From contig NZ_VCAO01000004.1 of assembly GCF_005884405.1 (NCBI RefSeq), positions 93,617 through 157,616 on the forward strand: 64,000 nucleotides of DNA, read 5' to 3'. A model generated the notes under the pieces. It searched no databases, was not told the DNA's origin, and saw only the letters and a list, made by a program, of their open reading frames with translations. Both the position numbers and the translations under genes were made by a program. Below are positions 1-7,274 of the stretch, one piece after another. The stretch is from Qipengyuania marisflavi. GTDB taxonomy: Bacteria; Pseudomonadota; Alphaproteobacteria; Sphingomonadales; Sphingomonadaceae. The stretch's first letter is position 1. The number at the start of each line of letters is the position of its first letter.

Positions 1-424
1 CAAGGAACACGCCAGCGACCGCCAATGTCACACCGCCAGCCCAGATCGGCAGACGGCGCCCGAAGATGTCCTCCAAGTCGAAGTTCCAGCCGCGCGGTTC
101 TGGCTCGGGCTCGGGTTCGAGCTGCGGCTCAACCTCAGTGGGTTGCTCTTGAGGCGGGTCCGCTGAAACCAGTGTTACAGCATCGTCAGCCTCACTGGCC
201 CTCAGCGCGACGGCAGGGGCTTCGACAGTCTCATCCTGCGCTTTATCCTCGGCTATTGGCTCCGGCTCGGCATTGTGCGCGGTCTCCGGTGTTTCCAGCC
301 GCTGCAGATATTGCAAAGTCCAGTTCTGCGCCGTGTCCAGCGCATCCAGCCGCCGTTCAGCACGGTCCAGCCGCTGCCACAGATAGGCTGTGATACCCAG
401 CAGGATGAGGATGAAGAACCACAT
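1..424 (-). CDS. DUF2339 domain membrane protein (N-terminal part, runs off the window)
   Basis: The frame is open from an ATG at 424 to the window edge. The protein begins with a membrane helix (MWFFILILLGITAYL). A short stretch with coiled-coil character follows at about residues 17-45, then a long Glu/Pro-rich linker at about residues 48-110. Next comes WNFDLEDIFGRRLPIWAGG and the start of the next membrane segment. This order (helix, acidic linker, W-x-F...GGR/W-x-GG entry into many membrane helices) is characteristic of DUF2339 proteins, which usually have 20 or more membrane segments and no known function. Only about 141 codons are visible. The 71-nt gap to the end of cinA suggests possible co-transcription. 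Confidence 0.8.
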   Translation of the reverse strand, partial: MWFFILILLGITAYLWQRLDRAERRLDALDTAQNWTLQYLQRLETPETAHNAEPEPIAEDKAQDETVEAPAVALRASEADDAVTLVSADPPQEQPTEVEPQLEPEPEPEPRGWNFDLEDIFGRRLPIWAGGVTLAVAGVFL

Positions 425-495
425 CGGACGTGCCTATCCCGCAGCTACAAGGCTGGAGCGGTGCCGATGCGGCATAAGTCGAAGCGCGCGCGGTG

Positions 496-1257
496 TCAGA
501 TGCCACCCGGCGTAAAGTCGAAACCCGCCGCGCCAAGCCCGTCACACAGCGTGTCGAAGCAGCTTTGCAGTTCATCGGCATCGGTCGAGCGGATTACAAA
601 ATTGGCACCTACGCGGCCATCACGGAAGAACGGATAGCTGCCGATCTGACATTGGGAATGCGCCTTTTCAACTTCGCGCAGCAATTCGGACACTTCGCTT
701 TCGGGAATGAAACCGCCCACAGTTTCGCTGATCAGCGGTGCGCCGCCTTCCAGCGTCCCGGTCAGCGCATCCAGCATTCCGGCGGTGATATGCGGCACCC
801 CGGCCATCAGATGGACATTGCCGATCCGAATGCCCGGAGCGCCCGACATCCGGTTGGGGATCAGTTCGGCCCCTTCGGGCGTGCGCGCCATGCGCAGCCG
901 CGCGTCGGTCAGCCCGCCCTTATCCGTATAATAGCGTTCAAGGATCGCGTGCGCTTCAGGGTGGATGATAACCGGCACGCCCAGCGCCGCGGAAACCGCA
1001 TCCACGGTGATATCGTCATGCGTCGGGCCAATGCCGCCGGTGGTAAACAGATAGTCATAGCTTTCACGCAGCGCGTTGACCGCTTCGACAATCCGGTCCT
1101 GCACATCAGCGACCACGCGTACTTCGGACAGGCGGATGCCCTGCACCTGCAACCAGCTGGCGACCTGCGCGATGTTCTTGTCATGCGTGCGCCCGGACAG
1201 GATTTCGTCACCGATTACCAGCAGTCCGGCGGTATAAATGCGTGCGGTCATGGGCAT
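496..1257 (-). CDS. cinA: CinA N-terminal-type molybdopterin-binding domain protein (competence/damage-inducible protein A)
   Basis: This 253-residue protein is the MoaB/Mog-fold domain of CinA. N-terminal AGLLVIGDEILSGRTHDKN and the central TTGGIGPTHDDIT loop are the family signatures. It lacks the C-terminal nicotinamide-nucleotide amidase domain of full-length CinA, so it is the short form common in alphaproteobacteria. The short form is annotated as a CinA-like protein whose biochemical role is unsettled; CinA in other bacteria is linked to pyridine-nucleotide recycling and competence. Two in-frame ATGs lie six bases apart (1257 and 1251). A GGGATGG purine stretch upstream suits either. 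The gene is flanked by DUF2339 and a flavin monooxygenase, both on the same strand. Confidence 0.88.
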   Translation of the reverse strand: MPMTARIYTAGLLVIGDEILSGRTHDKNIAQVASWLQVQGIRLSEVRVVADVQDRIVEAVNALRESYDYLFTTGGIGPTHDDITVDAVSAALGVPVIIHPEAHAILERYYTDKGGLTDARLRMARTPEGAELIPNRMSGAPGIRIGNVHLMAGVPHITAGMLDALTGTLEGGAPLISETVGGFIPESEVSELLREVEKAHSQCQIGSYPFFRDGRVGANFVIRSTDADELQSCFDTLCDGLGAAGFDFTPGGI

Positions 1258-1286
1258 TCTCTAACCATCCCGCAGCTTGCTGGCTA

Positions 1287-2777
1287 CTACTCGGCGGCCT
1301 CAAAGACTTGGTCGTTCCCGGTTTTCGCAAAGACAAGGTTTCCATCATCCACGGGGTCTTTGCGCATATATACCCGGTCGCGAAGATAATCATGGCTCAA
1401 CCGCCACGGATCGGCGAGAGAGCTTTTGGGCATAAGATGTTTTGCGCGCTGGATATAGCCGGAGGTGAAATCGAACATCTCATGATCTTCGATCACAGCG
1501 TCTTGCGGGATGACCGGGGTGGCAGAATGCGCCCCGGCGTCGCGCATATGGTTGAGAACGCGGCAGAGATATTGCGTGACCATGTCGACCCGCAAGGTGG
1601 CGCTGGCGTTGAGATAGACCACCAGCAGGGCAAAGTTCGGAATGCCATCGAACATGCAGTTCTTGTAGAAAAAGTGGTCGCTGAACACGACAGCTTTGCC
1701 ATCAAGGCTGATGGCGATCTTGCCCGCGACCGCCAGCTGGAGTCCGGTCGCGGTAACGATAATATCGGCGGGCAGGAACCGCCCGTCCTTGAGCCTGACG
1801 CCGTCTTTCTCAATCGCGGTAATGTGCCCGGTGGCAATGGCGGCACGGTCCTCGACAATGGCGTCAAACAGATCGCCATCGCGCACAAAGCACATGCGTT
1901 CGTCCCACGGATTGTACGGGGGGGTGAAATCAGCTGCATTGTACTTGTCGCCAAGGTGGCTCTTGATATCCTTCTGCAACATGGCGACGACTTTTTTGGG
2001 CTTGGCTCTTGACCGTTTGAAGAACCAGTCGGTGAAAAACACATTGCGCTTCCGCAAGATTTTGTGCGCCAACTTTGCTGGTAAGATACGGTGCAGCAAA
2101 TTCGCCATCCGGTCCTTGCCGGGCAGCGACATCACCCAGGTGGGCGTGCGCTGCAACATCGTCACGTGCCCGGCGGTTTCCGCCATTGCGGGCACCAGTG
2201 TGATCGCTGTCGCACCCGAACCGATCACCACCACACGCTTGCCCGCGTGGTCGAGGTCGGACGGCCAGAATTGCGGGTGGGCAATGGTCCCGGCAAAGCT
2301 GTCGCTGCCGGGAATTCTGGCATCGTGCGGCTGTTCGTAATCGTAATAGCCCGAGCCGAGATAGAGGAACCGCGCTGTCAGCGTGCTGCGGCCGCCCTGT
2401 GCATCCTCAACCGTTAAGTGCCACGCCGCGTCTTCGGCGCGCCAGTCGGCGGCGATCACGCGGGTGTTGAAGCGTATTTTCTCCCGTATGCCGCGATTGT
2501 CGACCACGCGGTGGAGATATTCCAGGATCGACGAAGCATCGGCAATCGAATCCTCATGCGTCCACGGTTCGAAATGATAGGACAGCGTTTGCATATCGCT
2601 GTCCGAACGTACGCCGGGATAGCGGAACAGATCCCATGTCCCACCCAACTGCTCGCGCATTTCCAGAACCGCGTAACTGCGGTCGGGGCTCAGCATCTCA
2701 AGATGCGCCGCCATGCCGATGCCTGAAATGCCTGCTCCGACGATAAGCACGTCGAAGTCGATGGCAGTTTGCGTCAT
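1287..2777 (-). CDS. EthA-like flavin-containing Baeyer-Villiger monooxygenase
   Basis: The protein (496 residues) has an N-terminal FAD Rossmann motif GAGISG, the Baeyer-Villiger fingerprint F-x-G-x-x-x-H-P-x-x-W (FAGTIAHPQFWP) and a second Rossmann motif GSGATA for NADPH. LGGTWDLFRYPGVRSDSDM and SGYYDYEQPH closely resemble the mycobacterial EthA group. Such enzymes insert an oxygen atom next to a ketone or oxidise sulfur, using FAD, NADPH and O2. The substrate here cannot be read from sequence. The ATG at 2777 is chosen because GGAGAG lies 4 nt upstream; the longer reading frame would need a TTG at 2789. It lies upstream of cinA on the same strand with a 29-nt gap. Confidence 0.9.
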   Translation of the reverse strand: MTQTAIDFDVLIVGAGISGIGMAAHLEMLSPDRSYAVLEMREQLGGTWDLFRYPGVRSDSDMQTLSYHFEPWTHEDSIADASSILEYLHRVVDNRGIREKIRFNTRVIAADWRAEDAAWHLTVEDAQGGRSTLTARFLYLGSGYYDYEQPHDARIPGSDSFAGTIAHPQFWPSDLDHAGKRVVVIGSGATAITLVPAMAETAGHVTMLQRTPTWVMSLPGKDRMANLLHRILPAKLAHKILRKRNVFFTDWFFKRSRAKPKKVVAMLQKDIKSHLGDKYNAADFTPPYNPWDERMCFVRDGDLFDAIVEDRAAIATGHITAIEKDGVRLKDGRFLPADIIVTATGLQLAVAGKIAISLDGKAVVFSDHFFYKNCMFDGIPNFALLVVYLNASATLRVDMVTQYLCRVLNHMRDAGAHSATPVIPQDAVIEDHEMFDFTSGYIQRAKHLMPKSSLADPWRLSHDYLRDRVYMRKDPVDDGNLVFAKTGNDQVFEAAE

Positions 2778-2859
2778 GTGTCTCTCCAATGGCTATCAAA
2801 CTAGCCAAGAGGCGGGGGATAGGCCAGCCTGCGTTTCAACCTGCAACCTTTTTGCCAGT

Positions 2860-4266
2860 TTAGCGCTGGTCTGCGGCCTGTGCTGCGAGCGAGCGGCGCC
2901 GCTCTGCAGGTGTCAGCGCCAGGAATTCATTGCCTGGCAGCGCTTCGTCGCCCTCAGTGCCAAAGGCCATGCGCGGCCCTGAAAAGCGCGCGAGCACAAG
3001 CACCATCAGCAGCGGCCCGACGTAGAACGGGCTCAGCCGCGCCAGTGTCAGCAGGCTGCCATCGCGTAGCACCGTGACAGAGGTGGCGATGATCAACGCA
3101 TAGCCGATCCACGCCGCAGCGCTCCTCCTGCGGATCAGCAGCCAATTGTAGGCAGACGCATAGATCAGCGCGAATACTGAGGCTTGAATGATAATCCCGA
3201 TATAGCCCAGTGACATCCAGCCCATGCCTGGCACCGATGCGGTCATCCCGGTGGGTGTGCCGTAATTCCACAATTGGAAGAACTGCACCGGTGAGCCTTT
3301 CGGCTTGTCCGGCCAAAGGGCGCGGGGGATGGGTTCAGTGAAAAGCTGTAGATTGCTGGCGAAATAATCCCACGTCCCGGTACGCTGCGGCACGGCGTAA
3401 ACAATGTATTCGAAATATTCGAGATTGGCGAAATCCATTCCCTCCAGAGGATCAAGCTGGCGATCAGTGATATACGTGTCACCCGCATCGCTGCCGACCA
3501 GATCGCGCACCGCTGCGCCGCGGTCCATCACGATCTGGTTGAACGCGACCAGTGCGAACACCGCGAGCACCACACCGCGCCAGTCAAACCAGCGGCGTCC
3601 GCGCTCCAGCAGGAACAGCACGCCGATAGCAACCACTGTGTAGATCAGCGGTGCCCGTCCGCCGGACCCGCTTTGCAAGACCACAAACGCGCCAAAAATT
3701 GCCCAGCCCCACAGGCGATAGCGCGATAGCCACAAGGCCATGATAACCAGCGGCGCCAGCATCAGCGCGGAATCGGTGAACCAGCCATTGCCGTCCACAT
3801 TGAACTGCACCCCGGTGGCGGCATCGGTCATCATCGTGTCGAATTCGTTCACGCGGCGGCGCCAATTGCCGATCTGCGAGGTGATGGCGAGCGGCGCGAT
3901 TACAGCTGCGACGATGGCGATGGGCTTGGTCAGGCGGGCCCGCACGCCTCTGATCTCGTCAGCTGCGATCTGCGCAACCGGCTCGCTCGCCACGCGCAAT
4001 GATACCAGCACAAAGGTCAATAACGCCAGATTTGCGCCCAGGATCACAGTGATCTTGTCATCCATCGAAGGCTGGAAATTGTACAATCGGTAAATGAAAT
4101 CGAAATCGTACAGGCGCGCCACAATCGGGCGGAACACGAAGATCAAACCGTGAAATGCCAGATAGACTGTTGCGGGATGCATAAGACTGGCCGCGCGGTG
4201 CCGGGCATAGGCGGAGACCACCAATGCAAAGACAATCAGAGAGGCGGCCAGAAGGAAGTCGTACAC
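2860..4266 (-). CDS. Wzy-like O-antigen / oligosaccharide repeat-unit polymerase
   Basis: This 468-residue protein is predicted to cross the membrane many times, with helices spread over most of its length (residues 4-20, 34-52, 75-92, 113-130, 170-260, 350-430). A large loop near residues 280-345 contains Arg and Trp residues and an LFTEPIPRALWPDKPKG segment. That loop resembles the O-antigen polymerase group, which joins lipid-linked repeat units on the periplasmic face of the inner membrane. The start is a GTG. The gene directly follows a flippase-like gene on the same strand, which supports a polysaccharide role. The window contains no glycosyltransferases, so the polymer is unknown. Confidence 0.72.
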   Translation of the reverse strand: MYDFLLAASLIVFALVVSAYARHRAASLMHPATVYLAFHGLIFVFRPIVARLYDFDFIYRLYNFQPSMDDKITVILGANLALLTFVLVSLRVASEPVAQIAADEIRGVRARLTKPIAIVAAVIAPLAITSQIGNWRRRVNEFDTMMTDAATGVQFNVDGNGWFTDSALMLAPLVIMALWLSRYRLWGWAIFGAFVVLQSGSGGRAPLIYTVVAIGVLFLLERGRRWFDWRGVVLAVFALVAFNQIVMDRGAAVRDLVGSDAGDTYITDRQLDPLEGMDFANLEYFEYIVYAVPQRTGTWDYFASNLQLFTEPIPRALWPDKPKGSPVQFFQLWNYGTPTGMTASVPGMGWMSLGYIGIIIQASVFALIYASAYNWLLIRRRSAAAWIGYALIIATSVTVLRDGSLLTLARLSPFYVGPLLMVLVLARFSGPRMAFGTEGDEALPGNEFLALTPAERRRSLAAQAADQR

Positions 4267-4329
4267 GGTTCACTCAAGATGGCAGTTGCGCGACTTTAGG
4301 CGCTGCACCCGCCGCTGCAAGGGCGCGCT

Positions 4330-5706
4330 TTAGCGCGGGCGGGATATAATGCGCGCCAGCTTGGCAATATCGCTCATTCGTTCGCGGATGAACAGCGATG
4401 CCAGGAATTGGCCCGGGGTCAGCGCAATATCGCGCAATACTATGCGGAAAGCTGGAACTGTGTGAACCAGCTCTGCTGGAATTAGCATCAGCAAAACCAG
4501 CACCAGCGGCACCCCGATATGGGCCAGACCGCCCGCCGCGAGCAGGCAAAAAACGGAGCCTGCGAAGTATAGTACCGTCAGTCTGCCCTGACGGTTCTGC
4601 GCTGCGATCAGGGCGTGCGGCGTGGTCGCCAGCGCCCGGATGATCGCTGCCATCATCAATACTGCAGCCACTGGCAGATCGAATTCGGTCTTGCCGACGC
4701 TGAGCAAGCGCTGCGCCAGCGGTCCGCACATCAGCAGTGCTGCGCCGAACCCCACCGACAGCAGCGCAGTGATTAATGTCATGGTGGCCAACTGGCGGCG
4801 GCGAGGTTCAGGATCGGCATCGCGATATCCCGCCTCGTAGAATTGAACACCGTAAATCACCGAGGTGAGCAGATCGATCATTCTAACCAGCGTTCGCGTC
4901 GCGACAAAAGCGGCAAGCATAGCCGCGCCATACCGCGCTCCGACCAGCAAAGCGTAACCTTGCAGATTGATCGCGTAGACCACCGGGATCAGCATGAAGG
5001 CTGTCGATGGCTTCCATAAACTGCGAACCACGGGCCCGATCCGTGATGCCCCCCGATGGAACATCTCGGGCGCGATGCGAATGGCAATCACCAGCACCAC
5101 CAGCAGATATACCAGCCGCATTATCGCCAGCGCCATGGCGAGCAATGCAAGGGATGTGCTTTGCGAAACGCAGACAGCAACTACCGCAACTTCGGCAAGC
5201 AAACCGAGATTAATGAGGAGCGTTTGCAGCGGATACCGCCCGGCAACCCGGAACGGAAGGCTGAGCACAGCTATCTGGCTAACCGCGAAAATATATACCG
5301 CCAGCCAGAACAGCGTCGGCAGCAGCGCAATATCTGATGTCATCTCGAAGCCGTCGACTATTCTGTCCTCGAAAGGCAGCGCCAGCGCCAAAAACAGCCC
5401 GGCCAGCGCCAGCGTTGCCACTGTAGATAGCGCCCATGTCACGCGGAAATTTGCGCGCGCATCAGCCATGTCGCCCCGCTGCGCCGCTGCCAGCGCAGCA
5501 TTTCCGCCTGCACCAGAAAACGCTAACCCCACCACAGAGAGGTATGCCGGCAGGGCAAACAGCACCATCCACGACCCCACACGTTCGGCGCTCCAACTGG
5601 CGAACAGGATTGGTAGCATCGCCAGCTGCGCAGCCACCCGGCTGACTATGCCAAACAGGAAGGCCAGCGTGCCGCGGGCCAGCCTCCGGTGATCGGGATT
5701 TGTCAT
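4330..5706 (-). CDS. Wzx-like polysaccharide flippase / MATE-fold membrane protein
   Basis: The protein has 458 residues and about 12 predicted hydrophobic helices evenly spaced from residue 10 to 430. This matches the size and organisation of the polysaccharide-biosynthesis flippase (MVF/Wzx) family, which moves undecaprenyl-linked oligosaccharides across the inner membrane. There is no long soluble domain. The start is an ATG and the stop is TAA. It lies 63 nt upstream of the Wzy-like polymerase and 13 nt downstream of a PilZ gene, all on the same strand, so PilZ-flippase-polymerase may be one operon. Its family is assigned from topology and general composition rather than from a catalytic motif. 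Confidence 0.75.
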   Translation of the reverse strand: MTNPDHRRLARGTLAFLFGIVSRVAAQLAMLPILFASWSAERVGSWMVLFALPAYLSVVGLAFSGAGGNAALAAAQRGDMADARANFRVTWALSTVATLALAGLFLALALPFEDRIVDGFEMTSDIALLPTLFWLAVYIFAVSQIAVLSLPFRVAGRYPLQTLLINLGLLAEVAVVAVCVSQSTSLALLAMALAIMRLVYLLVVLVIAIRIAPEMFHRGASRIGPVVRSLWKPSTAFMLIPVVYAINLQGYALLVGARYGAAMLAAFVATRTLVRMIDLLTSVIYGVQFYEAGYRDADPEPRRRQLATMTLITALLSVGFGAALLMCGPLAQRLLSVGKTEFDLPVAAVLMMAAIIRALATTPHALIAAQNRQGRLTVLYFAGSVFCLLAAGGLAHIGVPLVLVLLMLIPAELVHTVPAFRIVLRDIALTPGQFLASLFIRERMSDIAKLARIISRPR

Positions 5707-5719
5707 TCGGGCACTGCGC

Positions 5720-6037
5720 TCAACGATCGGGGTCGCGCCCGGGTTCGTCCAGCTCGCGCATGATGTGGCTTAGGACGGTGGGGTGCAGCGGCCGTTCGAA
5801 CTGCGCGCCGACAACGCTCCCCTCGCGCCAGCGCACTATTGCCGGGATCGGGCCGATATTGCCCACTCTCACCAGGATATTGCTGCCGTCATCCAGAACC
5901 GAAAACTTGTCGAAAAACCGGCAGCCATATTCCGAGATGTCTTTGATCCACACGTCGCGCTTCCCGCCCTGACGCGCGCGATAATGCCCGGCGACCTGTA
6001 CATGATGACGTTCTTCGCGGCGGTGGTTCTCAGACAT
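5720..6037 (-). CDS. PilZ domain protein
   Basis: About 105 residues. RREERHHVQVAG is an N-terminal RxxxR-type c-di-GMP-binding stretch. DVWIKDISEYGCRF corresponds to the D/N-x-S-x-x-G strand of PilZ, and VGAQFERPLHP closes the barrel. The start at 6037 is preferred because MSENHRREERHH begins right at the domain and a GGGAA stretch precedes it. Longer in-frame starts exist (6058, 6208) but add Cys-rich, non-conserved residues. The gene precedes the flippase and polymerase genes, so c-di-GMP control of polysaccharide export is a reasonable inference. It is divergent from the LacI-type regulator. Confidence 0.85.
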   Translation of the reverse strand: MSENHRREERHHVQVAGHYRARQGGKRDVWIKDISEYGCRFFDKFSVLDDGSNILVRVGNIGPIPAIVRWREGSVVGAQFERPLHPTVLSHIMRELDEPGRDPDR

Positions 6038-6054
6038 CGCTGTTCCCGTGGTTC

Positions 6055-6107
6055 GCATGCAAGTCTTAGCTTTGCATGCGCAGAGCGCAAGTCGTGCGCA
6101 TTGCATG
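6055..6107. promoter_or_regulatory. Palindromes between the divergent PilZ and LacI-type genes
   Basis: An 8-bp inverted repeat (GCATGCAA ... TTGCATGC, arms 6055-6062 and 6072-6079) is followed by a second, GCGCA-AGTCG-TGCGC (6085-6099), and by another copy of TTGCATG at 6101-6107. They lie between the start of the PilZ gene (6037) and the regulator start (6166). The spacing and symmetry suit binding sites for a dimeric repressor, possibly the adjacent LacI-type protein. The assignment is inferred only from position and symmetry. Confidence 0.4.
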
Positions 6108-6165
6108 GCTCGCTTTGCGCGGCGCAGCGCGTTAGGTGCAGGCAGCGCAGGGAGAGATTGTGGGC

Positions 6166-7194
6166 ATGACGAAAGAGAGCAGCGACAATCGTTACCGGGT
6201 GACATCAATCGACGTGGCCGAACGCGCAGGGGTCAGCCAGTCGACTGTCAGCCGGGCGCTTGCCGGATCCGAAACCATTACCGAGGCCACCCGCCGCCGT
6301 GTCGAACAAGCGGCCGAGGAACTGGGCTATCACGTCAATGCGCGCGCAGCCGGATTGCGCAAGGGCCAGACCGGTACCATCGCGATCGTGGTGATCGGGC
6401 GGGCCGGGCAGGGCGCAGCGAGGATCAATCCGTTTTACTACAGCCTGCTGGGCAGCACCTGTGCCGCAGCAGCGGAACGCGGGTTTGAGGCGCTGGTCAG
6501 CTTTCAGGCCGAACCGGAAGAGTTTTTCGGCCACTACGTCGCCCGCCGTCAGGCAGATGGGCTGGTGGTGATCGGTACGGCGACCAATGGCGCGGCATGG
6601 GACTATTTCCGCGATCGCGCCAAAGACAGTGATGAAATCGCCTTCTGGGGCTCCCCCTTTGACGATGCGGTATGGGTGCGATCAGACAATCTCTCCGGTG
6701 GCCAGCAGGCTGTGGCCCGGCTGGTGGCGGGCGGGGCAAGAGATATCGTGTTCGTCGGTGACACCAACTCGACACAGCGGCAATTTAGCGAACGCTATGA
6801 CGGCTATTGCCAAGGCATGGCGGCAGCCGGTCTCACCGCGCACCCACCGATTGAATCGGGCGGGGAGGACCGCGTGGCGCAGGGGCGCGAGGCTGTCACA
6901 CGGCTGCTCGCCCAAGGGACTGTATTCGATGGCCTGTTTTTCGCCTGCGATGCGATGGCACTGGGGGCGCTGGAAGAACTGGCTGCGCGCGACGTGGCGG
7001 TGCCCGGCGCAGTGGGTGTCATCGGCTTTGACGGACTGGGCACGGGCGAATTCAGCAGCCCGCCGCTGACCACGGTGGAGCCGGATTTCGCGCAAGCGGG
7101 CCGGCTGCTGGTACAAACCGCATTGGCCGGCGCAGACGAGAAAATCGAATGCCGTGTTCCGGTGCGGCTGGTCGAGCGCGCCAGCGTCGGCTGA
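6166..7194 (+). CDS. LacI-family transcriptional regulator
   Basis: A 342-residue regulator. The N-terminal helix-turn-helix (about residues 8-30: VTSIDVAERAGVSQSTVSRA) and the hinge-helix region (VNARAAGLRKGQ) are typical of LacI/GalR. The rest is a periplasmic-binding-protein-like sensor with SDNLSGGQQAV, FACDAMALGALEEL and GVIGFDGLG. The ATG at 6166 has GGAGAG at 6151-6156 upstream; a GTG at 6160 is an alternative. The first hinge-helix residues needed for DNA minor-groove contact are present. The gene is divergent from the PilZ gene and sits 80 nt upstream of the secreted amidohydrolase, which it may control. The effector cannot be deduced. Confidence 0.93.
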   Translation: MTKESSDNRYRVTSIDVAERAGVSQSTVSRALAGSETITEATRRRVEQAAEELGYHVNARAAGLRKGQTGTIAIVVIGRAGQGAARINPFYYSLLGSTCAAAAERGFEALVSFQAEPEEFFGHYVARRQADGLVVIGTATNGAAWDYFRDRAKDSDEIAFWGSPFDDAVWVRSDNLSGGQQAVARLVAGGARDIVFVGDTNSTQRQFSERYDGYCQGMAAAGLTAHPPIESGGEDRVAQGREAVTRLLAQGTVFDGLFFACDAMALGALEELAARDVAVPGAVGVIGFDGLGTGEFSSPPLTTVEPDFAQAGRLLVQTALAGADEKIECRVPVRLVERASVG

Positions 7195-7228
7195 GATATG
7201 GCCCATTACCGGGTTTGCCAAAGGGCAT

Positions 7229-7249
7229 ACCGCCTCCCTAAGAGGCGGT
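7229..7249 (+). terminator. Perfect hairpin between the LacI-type gene and the amidohydrolase
   Basis: ACCGCCTC (7229-7236) and GAGGCGGT (7242-7249) form an 8-bp stem with loop CCTAA. No U-run follows, so it is not a classical intrinsic terminator. It may end or attenuate transcription from the regulator gene, or be a leader structure of the amidohydrolase gene whose Shine-Dalgarno (GGGGAG, 7263-7268) lies 14 nt downstream. Confidence 0.4.
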
Positions 7250-7274
7250 GAGAGAGAATTTTGGGGAGACTTCC

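Noticed and set aside
493..1389. 298-codon plus-strand open frame
   Set aside because: Antisense to cinA; the minus frame contains clear MoaB/CinA motifs.
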